20,022 nucleotides of DNA from an uncultured Flavobacteriaceae bacterium (lineage in GTDB: Bacteria; Bacteroidota; Bacteroidia; Flavobacteriales; Flavobacteriaceae): positions 1 to 20,022 of the forward strand of contig CALJVK010000029.1 in NCBI GenBank assembly GCA_937773465.1, given 5' to 3'. The notes beneath the pieces were generated by a model, which made no database searches, was not told the origin of the DNA, and saw only the letters and a list, made by a program, of their open reading frames with translations. How positions within the stretch are numbered: the stretch's first letter is position 1; each line of letters starts with the position of its first letter. Positions 1 through 7,458 of the stretch are shown here, one piece after another. The translations under genes were made by a program, and so were the position numbers.

Positions 1-519
1 TTCGTTCTCAGAAATTTTTCTAGCCACAAATAATTTAGTGCTAAATTCTGATTCCGTTAATTCAACATTGTTTTTCCCAACAAATACTTGTTTGATTATT
101 GGTTGTGTTGTTGCCGCTATGCTACCAACTATTTTTGAGTTTAATGGGACATCTCTCCATCCTAATATGGATAGACCTTGTCTTTCAATTTCTTTTTCAA
201 AAATATCACTGCAATAGTTAGCTTGATTAATTTTTTGGGGAAGAAACAACATTCCAACTGCATACTGTTGAGGTTCTGGCAATTCAAAAGAACATTCTTT
301 TCTAAAAAAATCATCAGGAATTTCAATTAATATTCCTGCTCCATCTCCCGTTTTACCATCAGAACTTACGGCTCCTCTATGCTCTAAACACGTAAGAATA
401 TTTAAAGCTTTGTGAATTATATCATTAGTTTTTTCACCTTTAAGACTACAAATAAACCCGGCACCACAATTATCATGTTCATTTTCTGGGGAGTAAAGTC
501 CTTGTTTTTTTGGTAGCAT
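1..519 (-). CDS. gltB: Glutamate synthase large subunit, N-terminal part (cut by window edge)
   Basis: This is the first 173 residues of the large subunit of glutamate synthase, which transfers the glutamine amide nitrogen to 2-oxoglutarate. The visible part is the class II glutamine amidotransferase domain. It shows HDNCGAGF at residues 15-22, where Cys18 should be the nucleophile exposed after propeptide removal. It also has LEHRGAVSSDGKTGDGAGIL at about 52-71, the classic GltB signature. The family is about 1,500 residues long, so most of the gene, including the FMN and Fe-S domains, lies outside the window to the left. The ATG at 519 is the only sensible start, and a TATATTTG promoter box lies just upstream. 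The frame is open to the window edge with no sign of damage. The gene diverges from nhaD across a 203-base AT-rich gap. Confidence 0.95.
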   Translation of the reverse strand, partial: MLPKKQGLYSPENEHDNCGAGFICSLKGEKTNDIIHKALNILTCLEHRGAVSSDGKTGDGAGILIEIPDDFFRKECSFELPEPQQYAVGMLFLPQKINQANYCSDIFEKEIERQGLSILGWRDVPLNSKIVGSIAATTQPIIKQVFVGKNNVELTESEFSTKLFVARKISENE

Positions 520-539
520 AAATATATAATTGGAATTAG

Positions 540-547
540 CAAATATA
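540..547 (-). promoter_or_regulatory. Predicted -7 promoter box of gltB
   Basis: Read on the minus strand this is TATATTTG, an exact match to the Bacteroidota -7 consensus TAnnTTTG. It ends 20 bases before the gltB ATG, which implies a short leader. I see no clear TTTG -33 element at the usual spacing, so the call rests on the -7 box and its position. Confidence 0.45.
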
Positions 548-722
548 TCTATTTATAAATATTTTTAATTAAGAATTTATGTTAAACCCTTTATTAATGT
601 TAAGTTGATAATTAAATCGATTTAAATTGATTATTTCACATTTAAAAAGATAAATAATGAATATTTATTAAAAAGTCTGTGGTGTCATTTTTTTTAATAT
701 TTTTATGAGCTAAATTTTAAAT

Positions 723-2045
723 ATGGAAATCTTAATTATCTCAATATTTGTTCTAGGTTATATTTTAATAACCTTAGAGCATACCATTAAAATCGATAAA
801 CTTATACCTGCCTTAGGTATGATGGGTATTTTATGGGCTATAATTGCTCTAAATCATCTAGAAGTATTTGATATAAATTTGGAATTATTAAAATTGGAGC
901 CAACCCACATAGAGGAAGTTTTATTGCATCATCTTGGTAAAACTGCCGAAATATTAATATTTCTTTTGGGAGCTATGACAATAGTTGAGATAATCGATTA
1001 TTTTAATGGTTTTTCAGGCATTAAACAGGTTATTAAGACTAGAAGTAAAGTTAAAATTTTATGGATATTTGGATTACTAGCTTTCGTTCTTTCAGCTATA
1101 ATTGATAATCTTACTGCTACTATTGTACTTATAACTCTTTTGCAAAAACTTGTTAAGGTGAGGTCTCTAAAATTATGGTACGCTGGTTTAATTATTATTG
1201 CTGCTAATGCCGGAGGGGCATGGTCACCAATTGGAGACATTACAACAACAATGCTCTGGATTGGAAACAAAGTAAGTGAAGTAAATCTTGTTAAATACTT
1301 AATAATTCCATCTATAGTCTGTATGGTAGTTCCGTTTTTTATAGCTTCAAGATTTAGTATTTTTAAGGGTGAATTGGAAGTGACAAAAATAAGTGAAGAA
1401 AGTAATCCTCACGGAAATAAAATGTTATTTTTAGGTTTAGGTTCTATATTATTTGTTCCGTTTTTTAAAGTAATAACTCATCTTCCACCTTATGTTGGAA
1501 TGATGCTTTCTCTAGCTTTTGTAGCAACAATTGCTGAAATATTATCAAATAAAAAAATCAATATTTCTAATATTGATTCTGAAAGTGATGCTGTTGCTCA
1601 CCATAGTCCTGTTCATGTTTCACTTTCAAAAATCGAGCTTCCAAGTATTTTATTTTTCTTAGGAATTTTGTTGGCAGTAGGAGCATTAGAGTCTCTAGGA
1701 ATTCTATTTAATTTCGCTGGATACCTTACCGAAATATTTCCTAATACAGATATTTTAATGGTGTTATTTGGATTTTTATCTGCAATAATTGATAACGTTC
1801 CTTTAGTTGCTGCATCAATGGGAATGTTTCCAAATGTTCTGGATGATCCTTTATGGCATGCATTAGCTTTTTCAGCCGGAACAGGTGGAAGTATGCTTAT
1901 CATTGGTTCTGCTGCAGGAGTTGTTGCAATGGGAATGGAAAAGATTGATTTTTTCTGGTATTTCAAAAACATAGCACTCTTAGCTTTAGTAGGTTTTTTA
2001 TCTGGTTATGGTACGTTTATGTTATTAAGAGATTTTGTTTTTTAA
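723..2045 (+). CDS. nhaD: Na+/H+ antiporter of the NhaD family
   Basis: A 440-residue polytopic inner-membrane protein of the NhaD family (ion transporter superfamily), expected to exchange cytoplasmic Na+ or Li+ for protons. Family hallmarks are NAGGAWSPIGDITTTMLWI at residues 162-180 and GTGGSM at 386-391. The motif SAIIDN occurs twice, at 124-129 and 353-358, starting NLTATIV in one half and NVPLVAA in the other. This fits the inverted-repeat architecture of the superfamily. Length is normal for NhaD. A histidine-containing hydrophilic stretch at about 285-305 separates the halves. The ATG at 723 is used, and no strong promoter match is visible in the divergent gap. folC starts only 6 bases after the stop, so the two are probably co-transcribed. 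A Na+ antiporter fits a marine habitat, but that is inference. Confidence 0.93.
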   Translation: MEILIISIFVLGYILITLEHTIKIDKLIPALGMMGILWAIIALNHLEVFDINLELLKLEPTHIEEVLLHHLGKTAEILIFLLGAMTIVEIIDYFNGFSGIKQVIKTRSKVKILWIFGLLAFVLSAIIDNLTATIVLITLLQKLVKVRSLKLWYAGLIIIAANAGGAWSPIGDITTTMLWIGNKVSEVNLVKYLIIPSIVCMVVPFFIASRFSIFKGELEVTKISEESNPHGNKMLFLGLGSILFVPFFKVITHLPPYVGMMLSLAFVATIAEILSNKKINISNIDSESDAVAHHSPVHVSLSKIELPSILFFLGILLAVGALESLGILFNFAGYLTEIFPNTDILMVLFGFLSAIIDNVPLVAASMGMFPNVLDDPLWHALAFSAGTGGSMLIIGSAAGVVAMGMEKIDFFWYFKNIALLALVGFLSGYGTFMLLRDFVF

Positions 2046-2051
2046 TAATTA

Positions 2052-3257
2052 ATGAATTATAATCAAACAGTTAATTGGCTTTTTAATCAACTTCCTGTTT
2101 ATCAAGTTGAAGGTGTTTTTAAATATAAAGTTAACCTAGAACCAATTCTTAATACTTGTGATTATTTAAACAATCCACAAAATAAATTTAGATCAATACA
2201 TGTAGCAGGAACTAATGGTAAAGGTTCAAGTTCTCATATGTTATCTTCAATTTTACAAGAAGCAGGGTTGAAAGTTGGTCTATATACTTCACCTCATTTA
2301 TTAGATTTTCGAGAACGAATCAAGTTAAATGGAAAGCTAGTAGAAAAAGATTTTGTTTCAGATTTTGTAACAAAGAATATGGAGTTTTTTAAAAATAATA
2401 AAATTTCATTTTTTGAAATGACTGTAGCAATGGCTTTTGATTATTTTGCTAAATCTAACGTTGATATTGCAATTATTGAAACTGGGCTTGGAGGAAGATT
2501 AGATTCTACAAATATTTTAAATCCTCTGGTTTCTCTTATTACAAATATTGGACTAGATCACAAAGAATTTCTAGGAGCTAATTTAAAAGATATTGCTAAT
2601 GAAAAAGCTGGCATAATCAAAAAAGATATTCCAATTGTAATCAGTGAATTTCAAAAAGAAACCTATCCAATTTTTGAAAATAAAGCTCATACAACTGAAA
2701 CAGATATTTTTCTAGCTGATAATCAAAAAAAATTCAAAACTGATTTATCAGGTGATTTTCAAAATAAAAATATAAATGGAGTTGTTAAAGTAATTTCTTT
2801 GTTGAAAGATTTTAGTATTTCTAATAAAGATATTGAAAATGGTCTTTTGAATATAAAAAAAAATACTGGACTTATGGGAAGAGTTCAGATTTTGAATGAC
2901 TTGCCAAAAGTTATATGTGATGTTGGTCATAATTTAGAAGCATTTCAAGTAATTAAAGACCATATAAATTCTTTAAAATTTGATAACTTAAAATTAGTAT
3001 TAGGATTTGTGAAAGGAAAAGATTTTAAAAAAATCATTGATATTCTTCCAAAAAACGCTAATTATTTCTTTTGTACACCAAAAATTGAAAGGGGACTTTC
3101 TTTAGAAAGTTTAGCTAGTTATGGTTCTGCTATTAAACTTAAATACAGCTTGCACGATACTGTTTTGAATGCTTATAATTCTGCTTTGTCAAGTTCTTCT
3201 GATAATGATTTAATTTTTATTGGAGGAAGTAATTTTACTGTTTCTGAAATTTTATGA
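2052..3257 (+). CDS. folC: Bifunctional folylpolyglutamate synthase / dihydrofolate synthase
   Basis: A 401-residue Mur-ligase-fold enzyme that adds glutamate to dihydropteroate or tetrahydrofolate using ATP, in the cytoplasmic folate pathway. The P-loop GTNGKGS is at 53-59 and TSPHLLDFRERI at 79-90. ETGLGGRLDSTN is at 143-154, and IGLDHKEFLG with the following EKAGIIK lies at about 166-190. The C-terminal domain carries DVGHN at 290-294, the counterpart of the usual D-(G/A)-A-H-N. Length is typical. The ATG at 2052 follows the nhaD stop by 6 bases, and the esterase gene begins 31 bases downstream. The three plus-strand genes probably form one unit although their functions are unrelated. Whether the enzyme has both activities cannot be decided from sequence. 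Confidence 0.95.
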   Translation: MNYNQTVNWLFNQLPVYQVEGVFKYKVNLEPILNTCDYLNNPQNKFRSIHVAGTNGKGSSSHMLSSILQEAGLKVGLYTSPHLLDFRERIKLNGKLVEKDFVSDFVTKNMEFFKNNKISFFEMTVAMAFDYFAKSNVDIAIIETGLGGRLDSTNILNPLVSLITNIGLDHKEFLGANLKDIANEKAGIIKKDIPIVISEFQKETYPIFENKAHTTETDIFLADNQKKFKTDLSGDFQNKNINGVVKVISLLKDFSISNKDIENGLLNIKKNTGLMGRVQILNDLPKVICDVGHNLEAFQVIKDHINSLKFDNLKLVLGFVKGKDFKKIIDILPKNANYFFCTPKIERGLSLESLASYGSAIKLKYSLHDTVLNAYNSALSSSSDNDLIFIGGSNFTVSEIL

Positions 3258-3288
3258 TTTTTGGTATAAATTTTGAAATACTCTTAAT

Positions 3289-4200
3289 ATGAAAAATTTT
3301 ATTTTATTATTTACTTTAATTTTTTCTTTTTCTTGCTCAACTGATGAACTTGAAAAAGATGGTTATGACAAAGATGATTCCTCTTACGATGGGCCTATTG
3401 AAACTATCACTCACAATGGTGTAGAAAGGAAATATATTATTTATACTCCTCAAAGTTATGATGGGACTTCAAAATTACCACTTTTATTAAACTTTCATGG
3501 ATTCGGTGGACAGGCTGGTGATTATATGTCGTATACCAATATGACATCTACTGCAGATACAGAGAATTTTATTTTAGTTTATCCTCAAGGAAGTGATTTG
3601 GACGGTTCTTCTCATTGGAATGCTGCCTTAAACGGAAGTGATAATAAAAGTGATGTTGATGACTTGGGTTTTATCGATGCTTTAATTAATAAATTATCTT
3701 CAGAAAATTTAATTGATTTAAAAAGAGTATATGCAGTTGGATATTCAAATGGTGGTATGATGAGTTATGCTTTAGGTTGTCATAAAAGTAATTTAATCGC
3801 TGCTATTGGTTCAGTTTCTGGATACATGCTTCAATCTACCAGTTCAGTCTCTGAGTCCGAATGCACTCCTACTCACTCAATACCATTAATAAAAATACAT
3901 GGAACAACTGACTATTATGATGGAGATGGGGTTTATAATTCTGTAGAATCTGTTATTAATTTTTGGGTAAATTTTAATAATACTAATACTGACCCAGTTA
4001 TAAACAATATTGATGATAACGGTACTTCAATAACTAGTTATAAATATGAAAATGGAGACAATAACGTTTCAGTAGAACATTATAAAATTATTGGTGGTGA
4101 ACACGTTTGGTTTAGTAACGATTTTAATGGTAAAAATACAGGTCAGTTAATTTGGGATTTTGTTTCCAAATATGATATTGATGGATTAATTGTAGATTAA
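3289..4200 (+). CDS. Lipoprotein esterase, LpqC / PHB-depolymerase family
   Basis: A 303-residue alpha/beta hydrolase with a lipoprotein signal peptide: hydrophobic residues 4-15, then the lipobox FSFSC with Cys16 as the lipidated residue. The residues after the cysteine are serine- and acid-rich (STDELEKDGYDKDD). This resembles the lipoprotein export signal that sends Bacteroidota lipoproteins to the cell surface. The catalytic domain resembles COG3509, the group of poly(3-hydroxybutyrate) depolymerases and CE1 feruloyl or acetyl-xylan esterases. It has LLNFHGFGG (oxyanion region) at 66-74, nucleophile elbow GYSNGG with Ser153, HGTTD with probable acid Asp208, and GGEHVW with His272. The substrate is not predictable; polyester, feruloyl and acetyl esters are all possible. 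It is the last gene of the nhaD-folC run and ends 14 bases from the convergent SRPBCC gene. Confidence 0.85.
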   Translation: MKNFILLFTLIFSFSCSTDELEKDGYDKDDSSYDGPIETITHNGVERKYIIYTPQSYDGTSKLPLLLNFHGFGGQAGDYMSYTNMTSTADTENFILVYPQGSDLDGSSHWNAALNGSDNKSDVDDLGFIDALINKLSSENLIDLKRVYAVGYSNGGMMSYALGCHKSNLIAAIGSVSGYMLQSTSSVSESECTPTHSIPLIKIHGTTDYYDGDGVYNSVESVINFWVNFNNTNTDPVINNIDDNGTSITSYKYENGDNNVSVEHYKIIGGEHVWFSNDFNGKNTGQLIWDFVSKYDIDGLIVD

Positions 4201-4214
4201 ATAATTTTTTGATA

Positions 4215-4715
4215 TTAAGTTTTCGAAAACCAATCATGTTTGCCAAAATGATTTTTTGGAATTGGATTTTTGTTTTCAAAATACCAATTTATTCCTCTTA
4301 TTACAGAATTTAAATATTTTTTTAATTTAGGTTTGATAAATAAACTATACGGAAAATAAGAAACAAATCTTGGAACTGAATTTAGCAAATGAGGATGTAC
4401 GGTGATCGACAAAAATGTTTCATTATTCAATGTAGTTATTTCCCATTCTACTTTAGATTTTTGCCCGTTTTTTCTTCCAATTAATAAAGTGTATCCGATG
4501 TTTTGATTCCATTTAATAAAATCTCTTAAAAGAGAGGTTTCGTTTAAATAGGTCAATTGATCTTTGGAACCAACTCCATCCCATTTAATTACTTCGTTTG
4601 ATTTAATAAAGGGATGAAATAAATTTAAATGTCCAGGTTTTGTAATCAAGGACCATAGTTGCTCCTTAGTTGCATATATTTTCATTTTACATGAAACTGG
4701 CCAGGTTTTGTTCAC
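4215..4715 (-). CDS. SRPBCC (START/Bet v 1-like) domain protein
   Basis: A 166-residue protein with the features of the SRPBCC ligand-binding fold. It has a first beta strand running into YATKEQLWSLITKPGHLNLF (residues 14-33), a pattern shared with polyketide cyclase-like and AHSA1-like proteins. A central run of beta strands and an amphipathic C-terminal segment follow. There is no signal peptide, so it is probably cytosolic. The ligand is unknown. The start at 4715 is GTG and overlaps the stop of a short upstream ORF as GTGA. An alternative ATG at 4685 would cut off part of the first beta strand, so I prefer the GTG. The gene converges on the lipoprotein esterase with a 14-base gap and no visible hairpin terminator. 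I do not recognise a specific named family. Confidence 0.7.
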   Translation of the reverse strand: MNKTWPVSCKMKIYATKEQLWSLITKPGHLNLFHPFIKSNEVIKWDGVGSKDQLTYLNETSLLRDFIKWNQNIGYTLLIGRKNGQKSKVEWEITTLNNETFLSITVHPHLLNSVPRFVSYFPYSLFIKPKLKKYLNSVIRGINWYFENKNPIPKNHFGKHDWFSKT

Positions 4716-4816
4716 AAACGTGTCATAGATTTTTTTTCTAAACTATCAAGCCTTTTTTCAGTTGTTTCTAGTTTATTTAACATTTCTTTAAAATGTGATA
4801 TATTGAATAATAACAT
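4712..4816 (-). CDS. Possible 34-residue coiled-coil micro-ORF coupled to the SRPBCC gene
   Basis: An ATG at 4816 opens a 34-codon frame ending with TGA at 4714-4712. That stop overlaps the GTG start of the next gene in the four-base arrangement GTGA, a common translational coupling geometry. The predicted peptide is charged and leucine-spaced: KEMLNKLETTEKRLDSLEKK occupies about residues 10-29, consistent with a short coiled coil. There is no membrane segment. An A-rich AAAAGAA stretch precedes the ATG. The ORF is short enough to occur by chance in AT-rich DNA, and I know no homologue. The overlap and the heptad-like composition are the only support. Confidence 0.35.
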   Translation of the reverse strand: MLLFNISHFKEMLNKLETTEKRLDSLEKKSMTRL

Positions 4817-4900
4817 ATAATTCTTTTATAAAAATATAAAAATTTTTAAACCGAAATATATTTAATTGATAAAAGTTTAGAATTTAAAATAATAAAAATT

Positions 4901-4908
4901 TAAATTTG
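4901..4908 (+). promoter_or_regulatory. Predicted -7 promoter box of the NAD(P)H oxidoreductase gene
   Basis: TAAATTTG matches the Bacteroidota -7 consensus TAnnTTTG and ends 17 bases before the ATG at 4926. No clear -33 TTTG is present, and the surrounding DNA is so AT-rich that a chance match is possible. Confidence 0.35.
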
Positions 4909-4925
4909 ATTTTTTAAATTTATAA

Positions 4926-5504
4926 ATGAAAAACTTAATTATAATCGGTCACCCTAATAAAGAATCATTTTGTTATGATGGTATTTTTAAGACTGTTAAA
5001 AATCAATTATCTAAAAACAAAGAAGATATTGAAATTATTGATTTATACAGAGATAGCTTTACAAGACCAAGAACTAAATTAATTAAGAAATATCAAGATT
5101 TAGTAACTTGGTCTGAAAGAATTTACTTTATATCTCCTGTTTGGTGGTTTAGATTAACTCCAAGAATGGAAATATTTTTTGATGAAGTTTTTGAACCTGG
5201 TTTTGCATATGAATTTGTTAACATAACTAAATTGTATGCTTATCCTAAACCTTTTTTGAAAAACAAAAAAGTAAGAACCTATGTTACTCACGGTGCTCCT
5301 GCTATTCCGGTTTTAACCTTATATCTAAATTCTGTAAAATTAAGATTAGTTATGGGTGTTTATACTTTTGTTTTTGGATGGAGATTATCTCTTTTTACAA
5401 AAACTAGACAATTTTGGTCGGTTCCTTTTGTCTCACAAGAAAAGAGAGAAAAATATCTCAAAACAGTTGAAAAAGATATTAAGAATGATTTAGCTTATGA
5501 TTAA
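4926..5504 (+). CDS. Flavodoxin-fold NAD(P)H oxidoreductase (MdaB/KefF/NQO-like)
   Basis: A 192-residue flavoprotein-like protein of the flavodoxin_2 family (COG2249), which usually binds FAD or FMN and reduces quinones or similar acceptors with NAD(P)H. The N-terminal strand and phosphate-binding loop IIGHPNKESFC are at residues 6-16. The flavin-contact motif SPVWWFRLTPRMEIFFDEVF is at 70-89, and the following PGFAYEF is typical of the family. A later THGAP at 121-125 matches the third nucleotide-binding loop. Length is normal for this group. It stands alone on the plus strand with a possible promoter upstream and a tRNA gene 29 bases after the stop. The electron acceptor and physiological role are unknown. 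Confidence 0.8.
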   Translation: MKNLIIIGHPNKESFCYDGIFKTVKNQLSKNKEDIEIIDLYRDSFTRPRTKLIKKYQDLVTWSERIYFISPVWWFRLTPRMEIFFDEVFEPGFAYEFVNITKLYAYPKPFLKNKKVRTYVTHGAPAIPVLTLYLNSVKLRLVMGVYTFVFGWRLSLFTKTRQFWSVPFVSQEKREKYLKTVEKDIKNDLAYD

Positions 5505-5514
5505 ATAATTATAT

Positions 5515-5522
5515 TATATTTG
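5515..5522 (+). promoter_or_regulatory. Predicted -7 promoter box of tRNA-Val
   Basis: TATATTTG matches TAnnTTTG exactly and ends 11 bases before the first base of the mature tRNA, where transcription should begin. It suggests that the tRNA has its own promoter between the oxidoreductase stop at 5504 and the tRNA. A weak TTTA at about 5489-5492 may be the -33 region. Confidence 0.6.
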
Positions 5523-5533
5523 CCATCGTTTTA

Positions 5534-5608
5534 GGGCGCTTAGCTCAGTTGGTTCAGAGCACTTGGTTTACACCCAAGGGGTCAGGGGTTCGAATCCCTT
5601 AGCGCCCA
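5534..5608 (+). tRNA. tRNA-Val, anticodon TAC
   Basis: The full cloverleaf can be drawn by eye. The 7-bp acceptor stem is GGGCGCT with AGCGCCC, and the D stem is GCTC with GAGC. The anticodon stem is CTTGG with CCAAG around the loop TTTACAC, giving anticodon TAC, which reads GTN valine codons. The variable loop has 5 bases. The T stem is AGGGG with CCCTT (one G-U pair) around TTCGAAT. The discriminator base is A. It is followed by CA rather than CCA, so the CCA end is added after transcription. It is flanked by its own promoter box and an intrinsic terminator. valS lies in the same window about 7 kb away. Confidence 0.97.
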
Positions 5609-5617
5609 CAATTTTAT

Positions 5618-5643
5618 CCTCAACTTCTAGTTGGGGTTTTTTT
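5618..5643 (+). terminator. Rho-independent terminator after tRNA-Val
   Basis: CCTCAAC and GTTGGGG form a 7-bp stem (one G-U pair) with loop TTCTA, followed by seven T residues. It lies 9 bases beyond the tRNA end and closes the tRNA transcript. Confidence 0.85.
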
Positions 5644-5791
5644 ATTGATAATTTGAAATGTAACGATCTTCTCTTTCTTTTTTTATTCATTCCAATTGTT
5701 TAATTCATAAACTTTTTTCTTACTTCCCTTGTTTTAAAAACCAACATACAAATAGAATCATGACTATGGTAAATAATAAAATATGTTATAT

Positions 5792-5816
5792 AAAAAAAGC
5801 CGCATAAAGCGGCTTT
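5792..5816 (-). terminator. Rho-independent terminator of the COG1579/NIF3 operon
   Basis: A perfect 8-bp inverted repeat, AAAGCCGC with GCGGCTTT, with loop ATAAA. On the minus strand the stem runs into seven T residues. It lies 22 bases beyond the stop of the COG1579 gene. The stretch 5644-5790 between the two terminators holds nothing I can identify: it is AT-rich with only trivial ORFs. Confidence 0.85.
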
Positions 5817-5837
5817 AAGTTATATGGAAGGGAGTAA

Positions 5838-6617
5838 TTAAATACTAGTAAATAATTTACTTATTTTTTCGTTTTCTTCATCTGCTAATTCTTTATCGAC
5901 TAGAATTCTTCCACTATGTTCATCGGTAATGAATTTTTTTCTAGATGCAATATCTAGTTGAATTTGAGGAGGGATTGTGAAAAAAGATCCTGCTGAAGCA
6001 CCTCTTTCAACAGCAACAACAGCTAATCCATTTCTGACACTAGCTCTTATTTTTTTGTATGAAATTAATAAAGATCCATCAATTTTAGATTCGTAATCAG
6101 ATGATTTTTTCAAAAGATCACTTTCTTCTTTTTCAGTTTCTTTTAGAATATCACCAAGCTCATTTTTTTTATGCTTTAAATGTTCTTTTCTTTCATTAAG
6201 CTTAACATTATTTTCTTCAATTGATTGTTTTTTTAATTCAATCTGAGCTTGTAACTCTTTTGTTTGCTTTGCGCAAAGTTCAATTTCTAGTTCTTGAAAC
6301 TCAATTTCTTTACTCAAAGATTCAAAAGCTCTGTTATTTCTAACATTTTTTTGTTGTTCGTTGTATTTCTTTATCATTGTTTTAGCATGCTCAGTTGCAA
6401 GTTCTTTAGATTTAATATCATTTGTAAATTGATTTAAATCCTCTTCAATTTTTGACAACCTGACTTCTAATCCTGCTACTTCATCCTCTAAATCCTCAAC
6501 CTCAAGAGGTAATTCACCTCTAACGCTTTTAATTTTGTCAATTCTTGAATCAATAAGTTGAAGGTCATACAAAGCTCTTAGCCTGTCCTCTACTGAAAAT
6601 TCTGATTTTTTTGCCAT
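5838..6617 (-). CDS. COG1579 (DUF164) coiled-coil protein lacking its zinc-ribbon cysteines
   Basis: A 259-residue cytosolic protein. Residues 10-175 are a long, highly charged coiled coil, including the conserved KYNEQQKNVRNNRAFESL segment at 84-101 typical of this family. The C-terminal domain keeps the family framework (NGLAVVAVERGA, then FFTIPPQIQLDIASRKK, then SGRILVD). The four positions that normally hold zinc-binding cysteines are Ser208, Ser211, Asp232 and Ser235. The usual pattern there is C-G-G-C and C-E-x-C-G-R-I-L-V; here it is SAGS and DEHSGRILV. The protein should therefore not bind zinc as its relatives do. The framework is otherwise intact, so this looks like functional divergence and not decay. 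The family has been linked to nucleic-acid binding, but the function is unsettled. It sits 2 bases after the NIF3 gene in a two-gene operon that ends in a clear terminator. Confidence 0.88.
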   Translation of the reverse strand: MAKKSEFSVEDRLRALYDLQLIDSRIDKIKSVRGELPLEVEDLEDEVAGLEVRLSKIEEDLNQFTNDIKSKELATEHAKTMIKKYNEQQKNVRNNRAFESLSKEIEFQELEIELCAKQTKELQAQIELKKQSIEENNVKLNERKEHLKHKKNELGDILKETEKEESDLLKKSSDYESKIDGSLLISYKKIRASVRNGLAVVAVERGASAGSFFTIPPQIQLDIASRKKFITDEHSGRILVDKELADEENEKISKLFTSI

Positions 6618-6619
6618 AA

Positions 6620-7399
6620 TTAAAAATAATTAACTGGGTTAGTATTTGTTTTTGATATAATGCACGCAAACTTAGGAATTTTTTTGATAAAAAAATCTAA
6701 AATTAATTGTTTTGTAAAGTGTTCACTTTCATAGTGACCTATATCTGCTAATAATATCTTTTTTTCTGCTTTAAAATAATCATGATATTTTAAATCTGAT
6801 GTAACATAACAATCTGCTTTTTGATGTATAGCTTCATTGATTGCAAAACTTCCTGAACCACCTAAAACAGCTATTTTTTTTATTTTTTTACCAAGAAATG
6901 GAGAATGCTTTATTTGTTTAACATTCATTTTGTGTTTTAAAAACTCAAAAAACTCAAATTCATTAAGTTCTGTACTTAAGTCACCTATCATGCCCATACC
7001 AATGTTTTTATTATCTTTTTTTAATAATATAGATGTATTCTTTAGAGATAATCTTTCAGAAATTTTATAATTAACACCTTTGGGATTATTATCTAGATTG
7101 GTATGAACTGCATATATATTAATATTGTTTTTTATAGCCTTTTTTACTACACGTTCTACATATGTGTTTTCTGTTACTTGTTTTAATTCAGAAAATATAA
7201 TTGGATGAAATGTTATTATTAAATCACATTGATTTTTAATTGCTTCATCTATAACATCCTCTGTTGTATCGATTGTAATTAATGCTTTTTCTACATTACT
7301 ATTTGCATTGCCAACTAATAATCCTACATTATCAAATGTTTCTGCTTGATCCAATGGAGACCACTTTTCAATAATATTTGTTATGTCTTTTAATTTCAT
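6620..7399 (-). CDS. NIF3/YbgI-family dinuclear metal centre protein
   Basis: A 259-residue protein of the NIF3 family (also annotated as GTP cyclohydrolase I type 2-like), which forms hexameric rings with a two-metal site. Recognisable elements are FDNVGLLVG at 22-30, FHPIIF at 64-69, HTNLD with His99 and Asp103, KADCYVTSDLKYHD at 194-207, and GHYESE with His222 and Glu226. These correspond to the metal ligands of E. coli YbgI, except that the first histidine of the usual HH pair is Phe64. At this length it lacks the PII/CutA-like insert found in many family members of about 370 residues. The biochemical role is uncertain. It is transcribed with the COG1579 gene and diverges from lpxK across 59 bases. 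Confidence 0.88.
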   Translation of the reverse strand: MKLKDITNIIEKWSPLDQAETFDNVGLLVGNANSNVEKALITIDTTEDVIDEAIKNQCDLIITFHPIIFSELKQVTENTYVERVVKKAIKNNINIYAVHTNLDNNPKGVNYKISERLSLKNTSILLKKDNKNIGMGMIGDLSTELNEFEFFEFLKHKMNVKQIKHSPFLGKKIKKIAVLGGSGSFAINEAIHQKADCYVTSDLKYHDYFKAEKKILLADIGHYESEHFTKQLILDFFIKKIPKFACIISKTNTNPVNYF

Positions 7400-7458
7400 A
7401 ATAATATGTAAAGTTAAAAATTATTATATGATTGAATTAAATTATATTTTAGTTGTAA

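Noticed and set aside
1..519. Short glutamate synthase fragment as a possible pseudogene
   Set aside because: The frame is intact from a good ATG with a promoter box to the first base of the window, so it is cut by the window edge and not truncated.
520..722. Hidden gene or regulatory RNA in the gltB-nhaD divergent gap
   Set aside because: The gap is AT-rich with no stable GC-containing hairpin, no conserved riboswitch-like elements that I can recognise, and only trivial ORFs. Only the gltB promoter box stands out.
5534..5608. tRNA-Val and valS in the same window as a functional unit or T-box system
   Set aside because: They are about 7 kb apart with separate promoters, and no T-box-like leader is present upstream of valS, where only about 25 bases separate the -7 box and the ATG.
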